From Hyphomicrobiales bacterium (GTDB lineage: Bacteria > Pseudomonadota > Alphaproteobacteria > Rhizobiales > Xanthobacteraceae): DNA of 48,637 nucleotides. The stretch lies in NCBI GenBank assembly GCA_021732215.1, contig JAKFVL010000010.1:239309-287945 (forward strand), given 5' to 3'. The notes under the pieces were generated by a model. That model was not told the origin of the DNA, ran no database searches, and was given only the letters and a program-made list of their open reading frames with translations. Position 1 is the stretch's first letter; each line of letters begins with the position of its first letter. Of this stretch, positions 27,301 through 35,989 are shown piece by piece. The position numbers were made by a program, and so were the translations under genes.

Positions 27301-29559
27301 CTGCCGGTCAAGATCGACGGCTTGTCCCGTGGCGAGGACGCCAAGATCGTGGTCGCGGCCGTGGATGTCGGCATTCTCAATCTCACCGGCTACAAGCCGC
27401 CCGCACCGGACGACTACTATCTCGGCCAGCGCAAACTGAGTTCAGAAATCCGCGATCTCTACGGGCAACTGATCGACGGCATGCAAGGCACGCGCGGCCA
27501 GATTCGCACCGGCGGCGACGCAGCCAACGCGGAGTTGCAAGGCAGCCCGCCGACGCAAAAGCCGCTGGCGCTCTATTCCGGCATTGTCACCGTAGGCGCT
27601 GACGGCACAGCGCGCGTCAGCTTCGATATCCCGGAATTCGCCGGCACAGCGCGCGTCATGGCGGTGGCCTGGTCGGCGACGAAAGTCGGCCGTGCTACGA
27701 CCGACGTGACCGTGCGCGATCCGGTGGTGCTGACGGCGACATTACCGCGCTTTTTGTTGAACGGCGATCGCGGCACCATGAACCTCGATCTCGACAACGT
27801 CGAAGGCGCGGCCGGCGACTACACCATCAGCGTCAAGGCGACGGGGCCTGTGAAGTTCGCGGGCACGCCCGTGACGAACATGCGGCTCGCCGCCAAGCAG
27901 CGCAGCACCGTTGCTCTGGCAATGGATGCGACGGCGGCAGGGCCGGCGCAACTCGATGTCGAGATCAAGGGGCCGAATGGTCTTACGCTCTCACGCAAGT
28001 ACGATCTGAACATCAAGGGCGCGACCCAGGTTCTGGCACGGCGCTCGGTTCGGACGCTGGCGAAAGGCGAGAGCCTGACGCTGTCGCCGGACATGTTCTC
28101 CGATCTCGTGCCGGGCACCGGCGGCGTCTCGCTGTCCGTCGGCCTGTCCAGCGCGCTGGATGCGGCGACCATCCTGAAAGCGCTGGATCGCTATCCGTTC
28201 GGCTGTTCCGAGCAGATCACGAGCCGTGCGATGCCGCTGCTCTACGTCAACGATCTCGCGGCTGAGAACCATCTGGCGATGGACACCGCCGTCGATCAGC
28301 GCATCAAGGATGCGATCGATCGCCTGCTGGCGCGTCAGGGCTCGAACGGTTCGTTCGGGCTGTGGTCGTCGGGCGGCGAGGACGCCTGGCTCGACGCCTA
28401 CGTCACTGATTTCCTGACGCGGGCGCGCGAGAAAGGTTTTGTCATCCCTGATGTCCTGTTCAGGACGGCGCTGGATCGCATTCGCAACGCGGTGGTCAAT
28501 GCCGACGAGCCGGAGAAAGATGGCGGCCGCGATCTGGCTTACGGCCTTTACGTGCTGGCCAAGAATGGATCCGCGCCGATCGGCGATCTGCGTTATCTCG
28601 CCGATACCAAGCTCGACAAGCTGGCGACCCCGATCGCCAAAGCGCAGCTCGCGGCGGCTCTCGCTCTGGTCGGCGACCGCACCCGCGCGGAAAAGGTCTA
28701 TGCGGCGGCAGCCGATAGTCTCGCTCCGAAGCCGGTGCTGCAGTTCGGCCGCACCGACTACGGCTCGGCGCTGCGCGACGCGGCGGCGCTCGTTTCGCTC
28801 GCCAGCGAAGGCAATGCGCCGAAGGTCACGCTGGTCTCGGCGGTAGAGCGCGTCGAGGCCGCACGCGGCCTGTCGGCATTCACCTCGACGCAGGAGAATG
28901 CGTGGATGGTTTTGGCGGCGCGCGCGCTGTCGAAGGAAGCCAACACGATCTCGCTCGATATCGACGGCAGCCCGGTCAAGGCCGCGGTCTATCGCAGCTA
29001 CAAGGCAACGGATGTTACCGCCAAGCCGGTGCGTCTCGTCAACACCGGCGACACGCCAGTGCAGGCAGTGGTGTCGGTTAGCGGCTCGCCGGTCACGCCG
29101 GAGCCTGCCGCCTCCAACGGCTTCAAGATCGAGCGCAATTACTTCACGCTCGATGGCAAGCCTGCCGATCCGGCGAAGGCGAAGCAGAACGACCGCTTCG
29201 CGGTGGTGCTGAAGATCACCGAAGCCAAGCCGGAGTACGGCCAGGTCATGGTGGTGGATTATCTGCCGGCTGGCTTCGAGATCGACAATCCGAAGCTGGT
29301 GTCGTCGGGTGAAACCGGCACGCTGGACTGGATCGAGGACGGCGAAGACCCGGAGAATGCGGAGTTCCGCGACGATCGTTTCAATGCAGCCTTTGAGCGC
29401 GCCAGCGACGACAGTCCGGTGTTCACGGTGGCCTACATCGTGCGCGCGGTTTCGCCCGGCAAATACGTTCTGCCGCAGGCCTACGTCGAGGACATGTACA
29501 ATCCCTCGCGCTATGGCCGCACTGCGACCGGAACGATCGAGATCCGGCCGGCGAAATGA
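24337..29559 (+). CDS. yfhM: Bacterial alpha-2-macroglobulin with thioester
   Basis: The product has 1740 residues from the ATG at 24337, where a signal peptide begins (MIRLLRAISFCAAFLLAF, cleavage near AHA) and GGGAG lies upstream. No lipobox cysteine is seen, unlike E. coli YfhM, so it is probably soluble in the periplasm. Macroglobulin-like beta domains fill the first two thirds. The thioester motif GCSEQ (Cys1290 to Gln1293) lies in the alpha-helical thioester domain, and a receptor-binding-like domain ends the protein. These proteins trap attacking proteases covalently. The stop codon overlaps the start of pbpC by 4 bp, tying trap and cell-wall repair together as in E. coli. Confidence 0.93.
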   Translation: MIRLLRAISFCAAFLLAFTSAHAADKAFKRDELGDAAIKLEAQIKKEAGVVNKTAATLRTEADAALKRSDTRAGLTTIGQIVAVAPEDAANWLRLAKTVFQIRTADSREQTFLLERASTAAYIAYQRAANAGEEADALATIGRAMAERKLWRPALDALRLSLELREVADVRGQYEKMRDERGFRLLDYTVDSDGASPRVCFQFSEELLKRTDFSPFVALAGTDKPAISAEDKQLCVEGLKHGERYNVNLRSGMPSTVKETLPKSAEFNIYVRDRKPFVRFTGRAYVLPRTGQRGIPLVSVNTPSVAVQVFRIGDRNLINTVLGGDFQGSLASYQLSELGSEKGVKVWSGDLTTAQTLNQDVTTAFPVDQALGDLQPGVYVMTATAKGPGSASGGDDDYGSLATQWFIVSDLGLTAYSGNDGIHVFANSLASTEAIANAEVRLVARNNEILSTKKTDAAGHILFEAGLAKGEGGLSPALLSVTGDKGDYAFLSLKSTAFDLSDRGVSGRNAAGAADAFVYAERGVYRSGETVYLTALLRDGQGVAVASSPLTLVVERPDGVEFRRAVLQDQGAGGRSLTLPLNSAVPTGTWRVRVFTDPKGKSVGETTFMVEDYVPDRIEFDLTSKAKQMAAETPVELKVDGRFLYGAPASALQIEGDMLVSPAANRPGFEGYTFGVKDEETSSNERTPLENLPETDANGVATFRASLPKPPSSSRPQEAQFFIRMVESGGRAVERKLTLPVAPKTAMIGIKPLFADKNVAEGDKANFDIVYVMPDGKAQARGGMRYELLKLESRYQWYRQGSSWEYEPVKSTRRVADGEVAATDKPGRIELAPQPGRYRLDVKSAEADGPLTSFTFDVGWYSEGSADTPDLLETSIDKPEYIPGDTMVVSVNARTAGKLTINVLGDRLLTTQTSDIKEGQQQVKLPVGKDWGTGAYVVATLRRPLDTAAQRMPGRAIGLKWFGIDKKSRTLAVTLSPPPLVRPGTTLTLPVKIDGLSRGEDAKIVVAAVDVGILNLTGYKPPAPDDYYLGQRKLSSEIRDLYGQLIDGMQGTRGQIRTGGDAANAELQGSPPTQKPLALYSGIVTVGADGTARVSFDIPEFAGTARVMAVAWSATKVGRATTDVTVRDPVVLTATLPRFLLNGDRGTMNLDLDNVEGAAGDYTISVKATGPVKFAGTPVTNMRLAAKQRSTVALAMDATAAGPAQLDVEIKGPNGLTLSRKYDLNIKGATQVLARRSVRTLAKGESLTLSPDMFSDLVPGTGGVSLSVGLSSALDAATILKALDRYPFGCSEQITSRAMPLLYVNDLAAENHLAMDTAVDQRIKDAIDRLLARQGSNGSFGLWSSGGEDAWLDAYVTDFLTRAREKGFVIPDVLFRTALDRIRNAVVNADEPEKDGGRDLAYGLYVLAKNGSAPIGDLRYLADTKLDKLATPIAKAQLAAALALVGDRTRAEKVYAAAADSLAPKPVLQFGRTDYGSALRDAAALVSLASEGNAPKVTLVSAVERVEAARGLSAFTSTQENAWMVLAARALSKEANTISLDIDGSPVKAAVYRSYKATDVTAKPVRLVNTGDTPVQAVVSVSGSPVTPEPAASNGFKIERNYFTLDGKPADPAKAKQNDRFAVVLKITEAKPEYGQVMVVDYLPAGFEIDNPKLVSSGETGTLDWIEDGEDPENAEFRDDRFNAAFERASDDSPVFTVAYIVRAVSPGKYVLPQAYVEDMYNPSRYGRTATGTIEIRPAK

Positions 29560-31682
29560 GCGATGAGGGGACCATAGCGACACACGTGGACGCACGCGGG
29601 CGCTGGAGCAGCGCAAAACGAACCGCGGTTGGCATGGCGTGTGTCTTGCTGGCATCGGGCGGCCTATTTGCCGCCTGGGTTGCATCACTCGGTCCGTTGC
29701 CGCTGGCAAAAGCGCGGGTGGCGTCGTCAGCGGTGCTGGATCGCAACGACAAGCTGCTGCGCGCCTACGCCATGGAAGACGGCCGCTGGCGGTTGCCGGC
29801 CGATGCGAAATCGGGTGTCGATCCGGTCTATCTGAAGCTGCTGCTCGCTTACGAAGACAAGCGTTTCCGGCAGCATTCCGGCGTCGATCCGCTGGCGCTC
29901 GGCCGCGCGGCTACGCAGTTCGCAAGCCGCGGCCAGATCGTCTCCGGCGGTTCGACCATCACCATGCAGCTCGCGCGGCTGATCGAGCCACGCCGCGAGC
30001 GCTCTATCTCGGCGAAGCTGCAACAGATCGTGCGCGCCATCGAGATCGAGCAGCAACTGCGCAAGGATGAAATCCTCGACCTGTACCTGACACTGGCGCC
30101 GTTCGGCGGCAATCTCGAAGGCGTCCGCGCCGCGTCCTTTGCCTACTTCGGCAAGGAGCCGAAGCGGCTGTCGCTGGGCGAAGCGGCGTTGCTGGTGGCG
30201 TTGCCGCAGTCGCCGGAAACGCGCCGTCTCGATCGTTACCCGGAAGCCGCAAAACGCGCGCGCGATCGCGTCCTCGACCGTATGGTCGAGCAGGGCGTCG
30301 TCTCGTCCGAGGACGCCATTCACGCCAAGGCTGAAATCGTCCCCACCAGCCGCAAGCCGATGCCACTGCTCGCACCGCACGCCACCGATCAGGTGATCGC
30401 GGGTGTTGAAGCCGGCACATCGATCAGGCTGACGCTTGATGGCGGTCTGCAGAAGGTGCTCGAAGCCTTGGCGCGCGATCGCGCGCATGCGCTGGGTCCG
30501 GAGATGTCGATCGGCATTCTCGCGGTCGACAACGAAAGCGGTGAGGTGCTCGCGCGTGTGGGTTCGCCGGATTATTTCGACGTCCGCCGGTCGGGGCAAG
30601 TTGACATGACGCGCGCGATCCGCTCGCCCGGTTCGACGCTGAAGCCGTTTATCTACGGCCTCGCCTTCGAAGACGGCTTCGTCCATCCCGAAAGCCTGAT
30701 CGACGATCGCCCCATCCGCTTCGGCAGCTATGCGCCCGAAAATTTCGACATGTCGTTTCAGGGTACCGTGCCGGTCCGCAAGTCGCTGCAACTGTCCTTG
30801 AACGTTCCTGCGATTGCATTGCTCGACCGCGTCGGCCCCGGCCGGTTGTCAGCACGCCTGAAATCGGCTGGCGGCGCGCTTGTACTGCCAAAGGACGAAG
30901 CCCCCGGTCTGGCGATGGGTCTCGGCGGTGTCGGCGTGACGCTGCGCGATCTGGTGCAGCTTTACTCGGGATTCCCGCGTCTCGGCAGCGTGCTGCCGCT
31001 GCGCGAGATCGCCGTCGATGACGATGCAAAGGATACACGCGAGCCGCTGCGGCTGATGGACCCGGTCGCCGCATGGCAGGTCGGTAATGTCTTGATCGGC
31101 ACACCGCCGCCGGAGAATGCTGCTGCGGGCCGTATCGCGTTCAAGACCGGAACGAGCTACGGCTATCGCGATGCATGGTCGGTCGGCTTCGACGGGCGCA
31201 TGACGATCGGCGTATGGGTCGGCCGCCCGGATGGCGCGCCCGTTCCCGGCATGCTCGGACGCACGACGGCAGCTCCGATCCTGTTCGACGCCTTCGCCCG
31301 TACCGGTAAAATTCCGGCGGCCTTGCCCAAAGCGCCGCGCGGAACGCTGATCGCCACTGCCGCAAGATTGCCGCAACCTCTGAAGCGGTTCCGGCCATAC
31401 GGTGATCTGGTCCGCATCGGAAGCGAGCAGGCCCTCAAAATCCAGTTTCCGCTGGACGGCTCGCGGATCGATGTGTCCGACGGCGACCGGCCATTGTCGC
31501 AGGTGCCGGTCAAGGTTTCCGGCGGCGTTTTGCCGATGACGGTGATGGTCAACGGCGTGTCCATGGGTGAGATCGACAGCCGCCGCCAGCGCCTCGTCGA
31601 TCCGCCCGGACCCGGCTTTGTGCGAGTCACTGTGATGGATGCCGCAGGAGCTGCCGATTCCGTGGTGGTCCGTATCCAATAA
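29556..31682 (+). CDS. pbpC: Penicillin-binding protein 1C (bifunctional peptidoglycan synthase)
   Basis: The 708-residue protein has one N-terminal membrane anchor (about 22-45). The glycosyltransferase domain shows EDKRF with Glu100 and GGSTITMQLAR (131-141). The transpeptidase domain shows the active Ser360 in STLK, SLN (414-416) and KTG (530-532). A BiPBP_C-type beta domain ends it. The ATG overlaps the macroglobulin stop (ATGA), so translation is coupled. All catalytic motifs are intact. A weak hairpin with four Ts (31695-31713) follows the stop. Confidence 0.95.
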   Translation: MSDEGTIATHVDARGRWSSAKRTAVGMACVLLASGGLFAAWVASLGPLPLAKARVASSAVLDRNDKLLRAYAMEDGRWRLPADAKSGVDPVYLKLLLAYEDKRFRQHSGVDPLALGRAATQFASRGQIVSGGSTITMQLARLIEPRRERSISAKLQQIVRAIEIEQQLRKDEILDLYLTLAPFGGNLEGVRAASFAYFGKEPKRLSLGEAALLVALPQSPETRRLDRYPEAAKRARDRVLDRMVEQGVVSSEDAIHAKAEIVPTSRKPMPLLAPHATDQVIAGVEAGTSIRLTLDGGLQKVLEALARDRAHALGPEMSIGILAVDNESGEVLARVGSPDYFDVRRSGQVDMTRAIRSPGSTLKPFIYGLAFEDGFVHPESLIDDRPIRFGSYAPENFDMSFQGTVPVRKSLQLSLNVPAIALLDRVGPGRLSARLKSAGGALVLPKDEAPGLAMGLGGVGVTLRDLVQLYSGFPRLGSVLPLREIAVDDDAKDTREPLRLMDPVAAWQVGNVLIGTPPPENAAAGRIAFKTGTSYGYRDAWSVGFDGRMTIGVWVGRPDGAPVPGMLGRTTAAPILFDAFARTGKIPAALPKAPRGTLIATAARLPQPLKRFRPYGDLVRIGSEQALKIQFPLDGSRIDVSDGDRPLSQVPVKVSGGVLPMTVMVNGVSMGEIDSRRQRLVDPPGPGFVRVTVMDAAGAADSVVVRIQ

Positions 31683-31694
31683 GTCACTCAAGTC

Positions 31695-31713
31695 CGGCAA
31701 TAAAAGCCGTTTT
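31695..31713 (+). terminator. Weak terminator-like hairpin after pbpC
   Basis: CGGC (31695-31698) pairs with GCCG (31706-31709), followed by TTTT. The stem is only 4 bp, so this is tentative. Confidence 0.25.
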
Positions 31714-31759
31714 CCCGGAGGTTGTTGTCCGGCTTCCCGTTTCAGCGTATGCGAGCCGC

Positions 31760-33502
31760 ATGGTCGATACCTACGGGCGCAGGTTTGGGGCGGGGCGCGA
31801 GCCGAAGGAACGGGCTAATCCCGGCCGCGGCCTGGTGTCGGTGCTCGATTACGCGGTGATGACCCACACCCGCTCGGTCGTCCTTCTGGTGGTCTGCGGA
31901 TTTCTGTTTTTTCTGCCCGGCTTCGTCACTATTCCCCCGATCGACCGCGATGAGGCGCGCTTCGCTCAGGCCACCAAGCAGATGGTGGAAAGCAACGACT
32001 TCGTCGATATCCGCTATCAGGCCGAGGTTCGCTACAAGAAGCCGGTTGGAATCTACTGGTTGCAATCCGCCGTGGTCGAAGGCGCTGGTTTCCTTGGTGT
32101 GCCGCGCGCCGAATTGCGAATCTGGCTCTATCGCGTGCCCTCTCTGATCGGCGCGATCGGCGCGGTGCTGCTGACATACTGGACCGCGCTGTCGTTCGTG
32201 ACGCGGCGAGGCGCCGTGCTTGCCGGTCTATTGTTGTGCAGTTCGATCCTGCTCGGAGCTGAAGCGCGGCTCGCGAAAACCGACGCCATGCTGTTGCTCA
32301 CCGTCGTCGCAGCCATGGGAGCCATGGGCCGAACCTACGCGGCCTGGCAGCGCGGCGATGACATGGAGCCGTCCTGGACGCTGCCTGCCATTTTCTGGAC
32401 GGCGGTTGCGGGCTCTGTCCTGTTGAAGGGTCCGCTGATCCTGATGTTTGTCGGACTGACCCTTGTCAGCCTGTTTTTTTTCGACCGGTCGTTGGCGTGG
32501 ATCTGGCGGCTGCGCCCGGTTACGGGCCTGATCTGGATGCTGTTGCTCGTATTGCCGTGGTTTGTGGCGATCTTTCTGAAATCGGGCGATGCTTTTTTTG
32601 CCAACTCGCTCGGCGGCGACTTGTTCGGCAAACTGATGCAAGGCCAGGAATCGCATGGCGCTCCGCCCGGTGTCTATTTCCTCAGTTTCTGGGTGACGTT
32701 CTGGCCCGGTTCGGCACTTGCCGCGATGGCGGCGCCTGCGATCTGGCGGGCACGCCGCGAACCCGGTGCGCAGTATCTTCTCGCCTGGGCTGTTCCGTCA
32801 TGGATCGCTTTCGAGATCGTCATTACCAAGTTGCCGCACTATGTGTTGCCACTGTTTCCGGCGATCGCAATTCTGATCGTGGGAGTGGTCGAGCGCCGTG
32901 TGCTGTCGCGTTCGCCATGGCTGACAAGGGGGCCGGCCTGGTGGTTTATCCTGCCGTTGCTCCTTTGCGTGGGAGCTATCATCGCCGGCATTTACCTGAT
33001 CCGGCAGCCCGAGTTTCTGGCATGGCCATTCGCGGCCGGAGCTCTGATTTTCGCTCTGTTCGCCTGGTGGCTGTTCGACGAAGGACGAGCCGAGCGATCG
33101 CTGCTCAATGCGATTGCGGCATCATGGTTCTTGAGCGTGGTGATTTACGGAGTTGTGCTGCCGTCGCTGAAGCCGATGTTCCCGTCAGTGGAGATTGCGC
33201 GCGCCATCCGAAACGTCGAATGCGTTGGTCCGCGGATTGCGGCTGCGGGCTTTCACGAACCAAGTCTTGTGTTCATGACTGCGACTTCGACCCTGCTGAC
33301 CGACGGTTCGCGCGCCGCCGATTTTCTTGGTCAAGGCAGTTGCCGGTTTGCAGTGATCGAAAGCCGGCAGGAACGAGCGTTTACCCAACGGGCAGCGGCA
33401 ATCGGTTTGCGCTATGCCGCCGGAACCCGGATTGACGGGTATAACTACTCGCAGGGCCGGTCCGTCTCGATTGCCATCTACCGGTCAGAAGGCACTCGCT
33501 AG
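31760..33502 (+). CDS. ArnT-like GT39 polyprenyl-phosphate sugar transferase
   Basis: The 580-residue polytopic membrane protein has about 11-12 hydrophobic helices. The first periplasmic loop holds the acidic catalytic motif IPPIDRDEARFAQ (Asp/Glu at 62-65) and the downstream KKPVGIYWLQ segment, both typical of ArnT/PMT enzymes (GT39 or GT83). These enzymes move a sugar from an undecaprenyl-type carrier to lipid A or another envelope acceptor. A start at 31859 (MTHTRS) is possible. The GT2 and LAB_N genes downstream support a shared envelope-decoration pathway. The sugar cannot be told from sequence. Confidence 0.87.
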   Translation: MVDTYGRRFGAGREPKERANPGRGLVSVLDYAVMTHTRSVVLLVVCGFLFFLPGFVTIPPIDRDEARFAQATKQMVESNDFVDIRYQAEVRYKKPVGIYWLQSAVVEGAGFLGVPRAELRIWLYRVPSLIGAIGAVLLTYWTALSFVTRRGAVLAGLLLCSSILLGAEARLAKTDAMLLLTVVAAMGAMGRTYAAWQRGDDMEPSWTLPAIFWTAVAGSVLLKGPLILMFVGLTLVSLFFFDRSLAWIWRLRPVTGLIWMLLLVLPWFVAIFLKSGDAFFANSLGGDLFGKLMQGQESHGAPPGVYFLSFWVTFWPGSALAAMAAPAIWRARREPGAQYLLAWAVPSWIAFEIVITKLPHYVLPLFPAIAILIVGVVERRVLSRSPWLTRGPAWWFILPLLLCVGAIIAGIYLIRQPEFLAWPFAAGALIFALFAWWLFDEGRAERSLLNAIAASWFLSVVIYGVVLPSLKPMFPSVEIARAIRNVECVGPRIAAAGFHEPSLVFMTATSTLLTDGSRAADFLGQGSCRFAVIESRQERAFTQRAAAIGLRYAAGTRIDGYNYSQGRSVSIAIYRSEGTR

Positions 33503-33688
33503 GGCTCTCCACCCGGGTCGAGCCTTAAATGACTGAATGCATTCAACATATTCCGGTCAGCGAGGTGATTTTCGCCGGCTTTTGTGAGCATCGAAAAGGG
33601 TTGCCCGGCATCGCTTCGCCCCATAAGAAGCGACATGCAGATCGCCGCACGCAGCGGCTTTGCGATCGCTGAAAGACCGGCCCTCTCA

Positions 33689-34441
33689 ATGACCGACCCT
33701 TTGTCTCACGCAGGCGCGGCACCTGCGATTTCCGTCGTGGTGCCAGTCCGTAACGAAGCCGGCAATGTGGGGCCGCTGGTTGCGGAAATTGCGGCCGCCT
33801 TGGATGGGCGCTGGGCTTACGAGATCGTCTACGTCAACGACGGTTCGACGGACGCCACCGGGGACGTGCTGTCAAATCTGGTGAAAACCCTGCCTCAATT
33901 GCGTCAGATCAAACACAGGCAATCAACTGGTCAGTCTGCAGCGGTGCGAACCGGTGTGCGCGCGGCGCGCGGCGCGATTGTTGTGACGCTCGATGGCGAC
34001 GGTCAGAACAATCCGGCGTTCTTGCCGGGTCTCGTGGAGGCGATCGAGAAGGGTGACGGACGCATCGGGCTTGCCGCCGGTCAACGTGTTGGCCGCAAGG
34101 ATACCGGATTCAAGAAAGTGCAGTCGCGCGTGGCGAATGCCGTGCGCAACTCCGTATTGCGCGATGGCACGCGCGACACGGGTTGTGGATTGAAAGCGTT
34201 CCGCCGGGACGTTTTTCTGTCGTTGCCGTATTTCGACGGATTGCATCGTTTCCTGCCGGCGCTGGTGCGGCGTGAGGGCTACGAAATAGCTTACGTCGAT
34301 GTGATCGATCGTCCGCGTCATTCGGGTGTTTCGAACTACGGGTTCTTCGATCGTCTATGGGTCGGGATCATGGATCTCTGCGGCGTGTGGTGGCTGATCC
34401 GCCGGAAAAAATCGACGCCGGATGCAACCGAGGTAAATTGA
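33689..34441 (+). CDS. Family 2 glycosyltransferase, polyprenyl-phosphate sugar synthase type
   Basis: From the ATG at 33689 the protein has 250 residues. Starts at 33584 (GTG) and 33635 (ATG) are in frame, but the family sequence begins only at AISVVVPVRNEAGNV. GT-A motifs are VNDGSTD (50-55) and LDGDGQNNP, and an arginine-rich DRPRHSG(V)SNYG motif lies near the end, as in dolichol-phosphate mannose synthase-like enzymes. No ArnC-like C-terminal membrane pair is seen. It probably makes the lipid-linked sugar donor for the GT39 enzyme upstream. Its stop overlaps the next start (TGATG). Confidence 0.87.
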   Translation: MTDPLSHAGAAPAISVVVPVRNEAGNVGPLVAEIAAALDGRWAYEIVYVNDGSTDATGDVLSNLVKTLPQLRQIKHRQSTGQSAAVRTGVRAARGAIVVTLDGDGQNNPAFLPGLVEAIEKGDGRIGLAAGQRVGRKDTGFKKVQSRVANAVRNSVLRDGTRDTGCGLKAFRRDVFLSLPYFDGLHRFLPALVRREGYEIAYVDVIDRPRHSGVSNYGFFDRLWVGIMDLCGVWWLIRRKKSTPDATEVN

Positions 34442-34779
34442 TGCTGATCCAGTACGGCCAGGCGCTCGGCGACTACATGTACGACGTCTTCGTCGCCAAG
34501 TTTGATTTCTGGCTGGCGTTCGGCCTTGTCGCGCAGTTGCTTTTCACCGCGCGTTTTCTGGTGCAGTGGATTTCGAGCGAGCGCGCCGGGCGCAGCGTGG
34601 TGCCGATGGCGTTCTGGTTCTTCTCGATGGGCGGCGGCCTGATGACGCTGGTTTATGGATTCGTCAAACGCGAGCCGGTCATCATCATCGGGCAAGGGCT
34701 TGCGACGATCATATACCTTCGCAACATCGCGCTGATCCTCAAGGAGCGCCGCAACCGGAACGCTGCAAACCCAGGCTGA
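34441..34779 (+). CDS. LAB_N (lipid A disaccharide synthase N-terminal-like) membrane protein
   Basis: The 112-residue protein has three hydrophobic helices and the conserved FWLAFGLVAQLLFTARFLVQW, then ERAGRSVVPMAFWFFS and IGQGLATIIYLRNI. This is the domain fused to the start of some LpxB proteins, here standing alone. Its overlap with the GT2 gene shows a two-gene unit. In other bacteria this domain accompanies ArnT-type glycosylation genes, and a flippase-like or scaffold role is suspected but not shown. Confidence 0.9.
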   Translation: MLIQYGQALGDYMYDVFVAKFDFWLAFGLVAQLLFTARFLVQWISSERAGRSVVPMAFWFFSMGGGLMTLVYGFVKREPVIIIGQGLATIIYLRNIALILKERRNRNAANPG

Positions 34780-34795
34780 ACTTCTTCTCAGCGCG

Positions 34796-35989
34796 TCAGC
34801 AGGCAGCGTTGAAGGCGGCGAATCCGGTAGCGAGGTCCGCCTTGAGGTCATCGACGGACTCCAGACCGATATGAAACCGCAGCGTCGGTCCGCCGGGCGC
34901 CCATTTGGTCGCAGTGCGATAGCCTGAGCAGTCGAACGGAATGACAAGGCTCTCGAACCCGCCCCATGAGTAACCCATGCCGAACAGCGTCAGTGTATTG
35001 AGCAGGGCGTGCACGGCTCTTTCGGGGGCGGGTTTCAGCACGACGCCAAACAGACCGCTCGAGCCGGTGAAATCCCGCTTCCAGATCGCGTGACCTGGAT
35101 CAGTTTCGAGTCCGGGATGCAGCACGCGCAGAATCTCGGGCCGTTGCGCCAGCCATTGCGCCATCTCCAGCGCCGAGCGCTGATGGTGTGCGAGACGCAC
35201 GGACAGCGTGCGCAATCCGCGCAGGGCAAGAAAGACATCGTCAGGGCCGGCGCAGACGCCGAGCAGGCGGATGGCTTGCGCGAGCTGCGGCCATGCCTTC
35301 TCGTTTGCTGCGATCGTACCGAACATGATGTCGGAATGTCCGCCGATATACTTGGTCGCCGCCTGAATGCTGATATCGACGCCCTGGTCGAGCGAGCGAT
35401 GATAGAGCGCGGTCGCCCATGTGTTGTCATCGATGACAAGCGCGCCGCGCTCGTGGGCGATCGCTGCGATTGCTGGAATATCCGGCATTTCGAACGATTG
35501 TGAACCGGGAGCCTCTACGATCACGGCGCGCGTACTGGGCTGAAAGAATTCAGCGATGCCTTTGCCGATCATCGGATCGAAATAGGTCGTCTCGACTCCA
35601 TAGCGTTTCAGCATGTCGTTGCAGAAGTTGCGCGTCGGGCGATAGGCATTGTCGCAGACCAGGATGTGGTCGCCGCTTTTCAGCACAGCAAGCAGCGTCG
35701 TCGAAATCGCCGACACGCCAGACGGAGCGATCCCGACGCCGGCACACTGCGGTCCCTCGAGCGCGATCAATGCATCCTGCAACGCGCGCGTGGTCGGCGT
35801 TCCCGTGCGCCCATAAGTATATTCGCCGCGGTGTGCGAGCAGATCCTCCGCTGACGGATATAGAACGGTCGATCCATGCACCACGGGCGGGTTGACGAAA
35901 CCTTTTTGAGCAATGGTGTCGCGTCCCGACGTGACCAGCCGGGTTTCGACACCGAGCGGCCGGTCGGCGCGTTCGTCGGGTTTGCTCAT
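34796..35989 (-). CDS. metC: Cystathionine beta-lyase (PLP-dependent Cys/Met metabolism enzyme)
   Basis: The product has 397 residues from the ATG at 35989 (MSKPDERADRPLG); an upstream start at 36115 adds 42 low-conservation residues. The fold-type I PLP signatures are present: YGRTGTPTTRALQDALIALEG near the start, the DNAYRPTRNFC segment, Asp187-Asp188 (VIDDNTWAT), and the Schiff-base Lys213 in AATKYIGGHSD. It splits cystathionine to homocysteine, pyruvate and ammonia in methionine synthesis. The SYSWGGFESL end matches MetC rather than MetB. It is divergent from aapJ and only 16 bp from the LAB_N gene, which converges on it. Confidence 0.92.
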   Translation of the reverse strand: MSKPDERADRPLGVETRLVTSGRDTIAQKGFVNPPVVHGSTVLYPSAEDLLAHRGEYTYGRTGTPTTRALQDALIALEGPQCAGVGIAPSGVSAISTTLLAVLKSGDHILVCDNAYRPTRNFCNDMLKRYGVETTYFDPMIGKGIAEFFQPSTRAVIVEAPGSQSFEMPDIPAIAAIAHERGALVIDDNTWATALYHRSLDQGVDISIQAATKYIGGHSDIMFGTIAANEKAWPQLAQAIRLLGVCAGPDDVFLALRGLRTLSVRLAHHQRSALEMAQWLAQRPEILRVLHPGLETDPGHAIWKRDFTGSSGLFGVVLKPAPERAVHALLNTLTLFGMGYSWGGFESLVIPFDCSGYRTATKWAPGGPTLRFHIGLESVDDLKADLATGFAAFNAAC

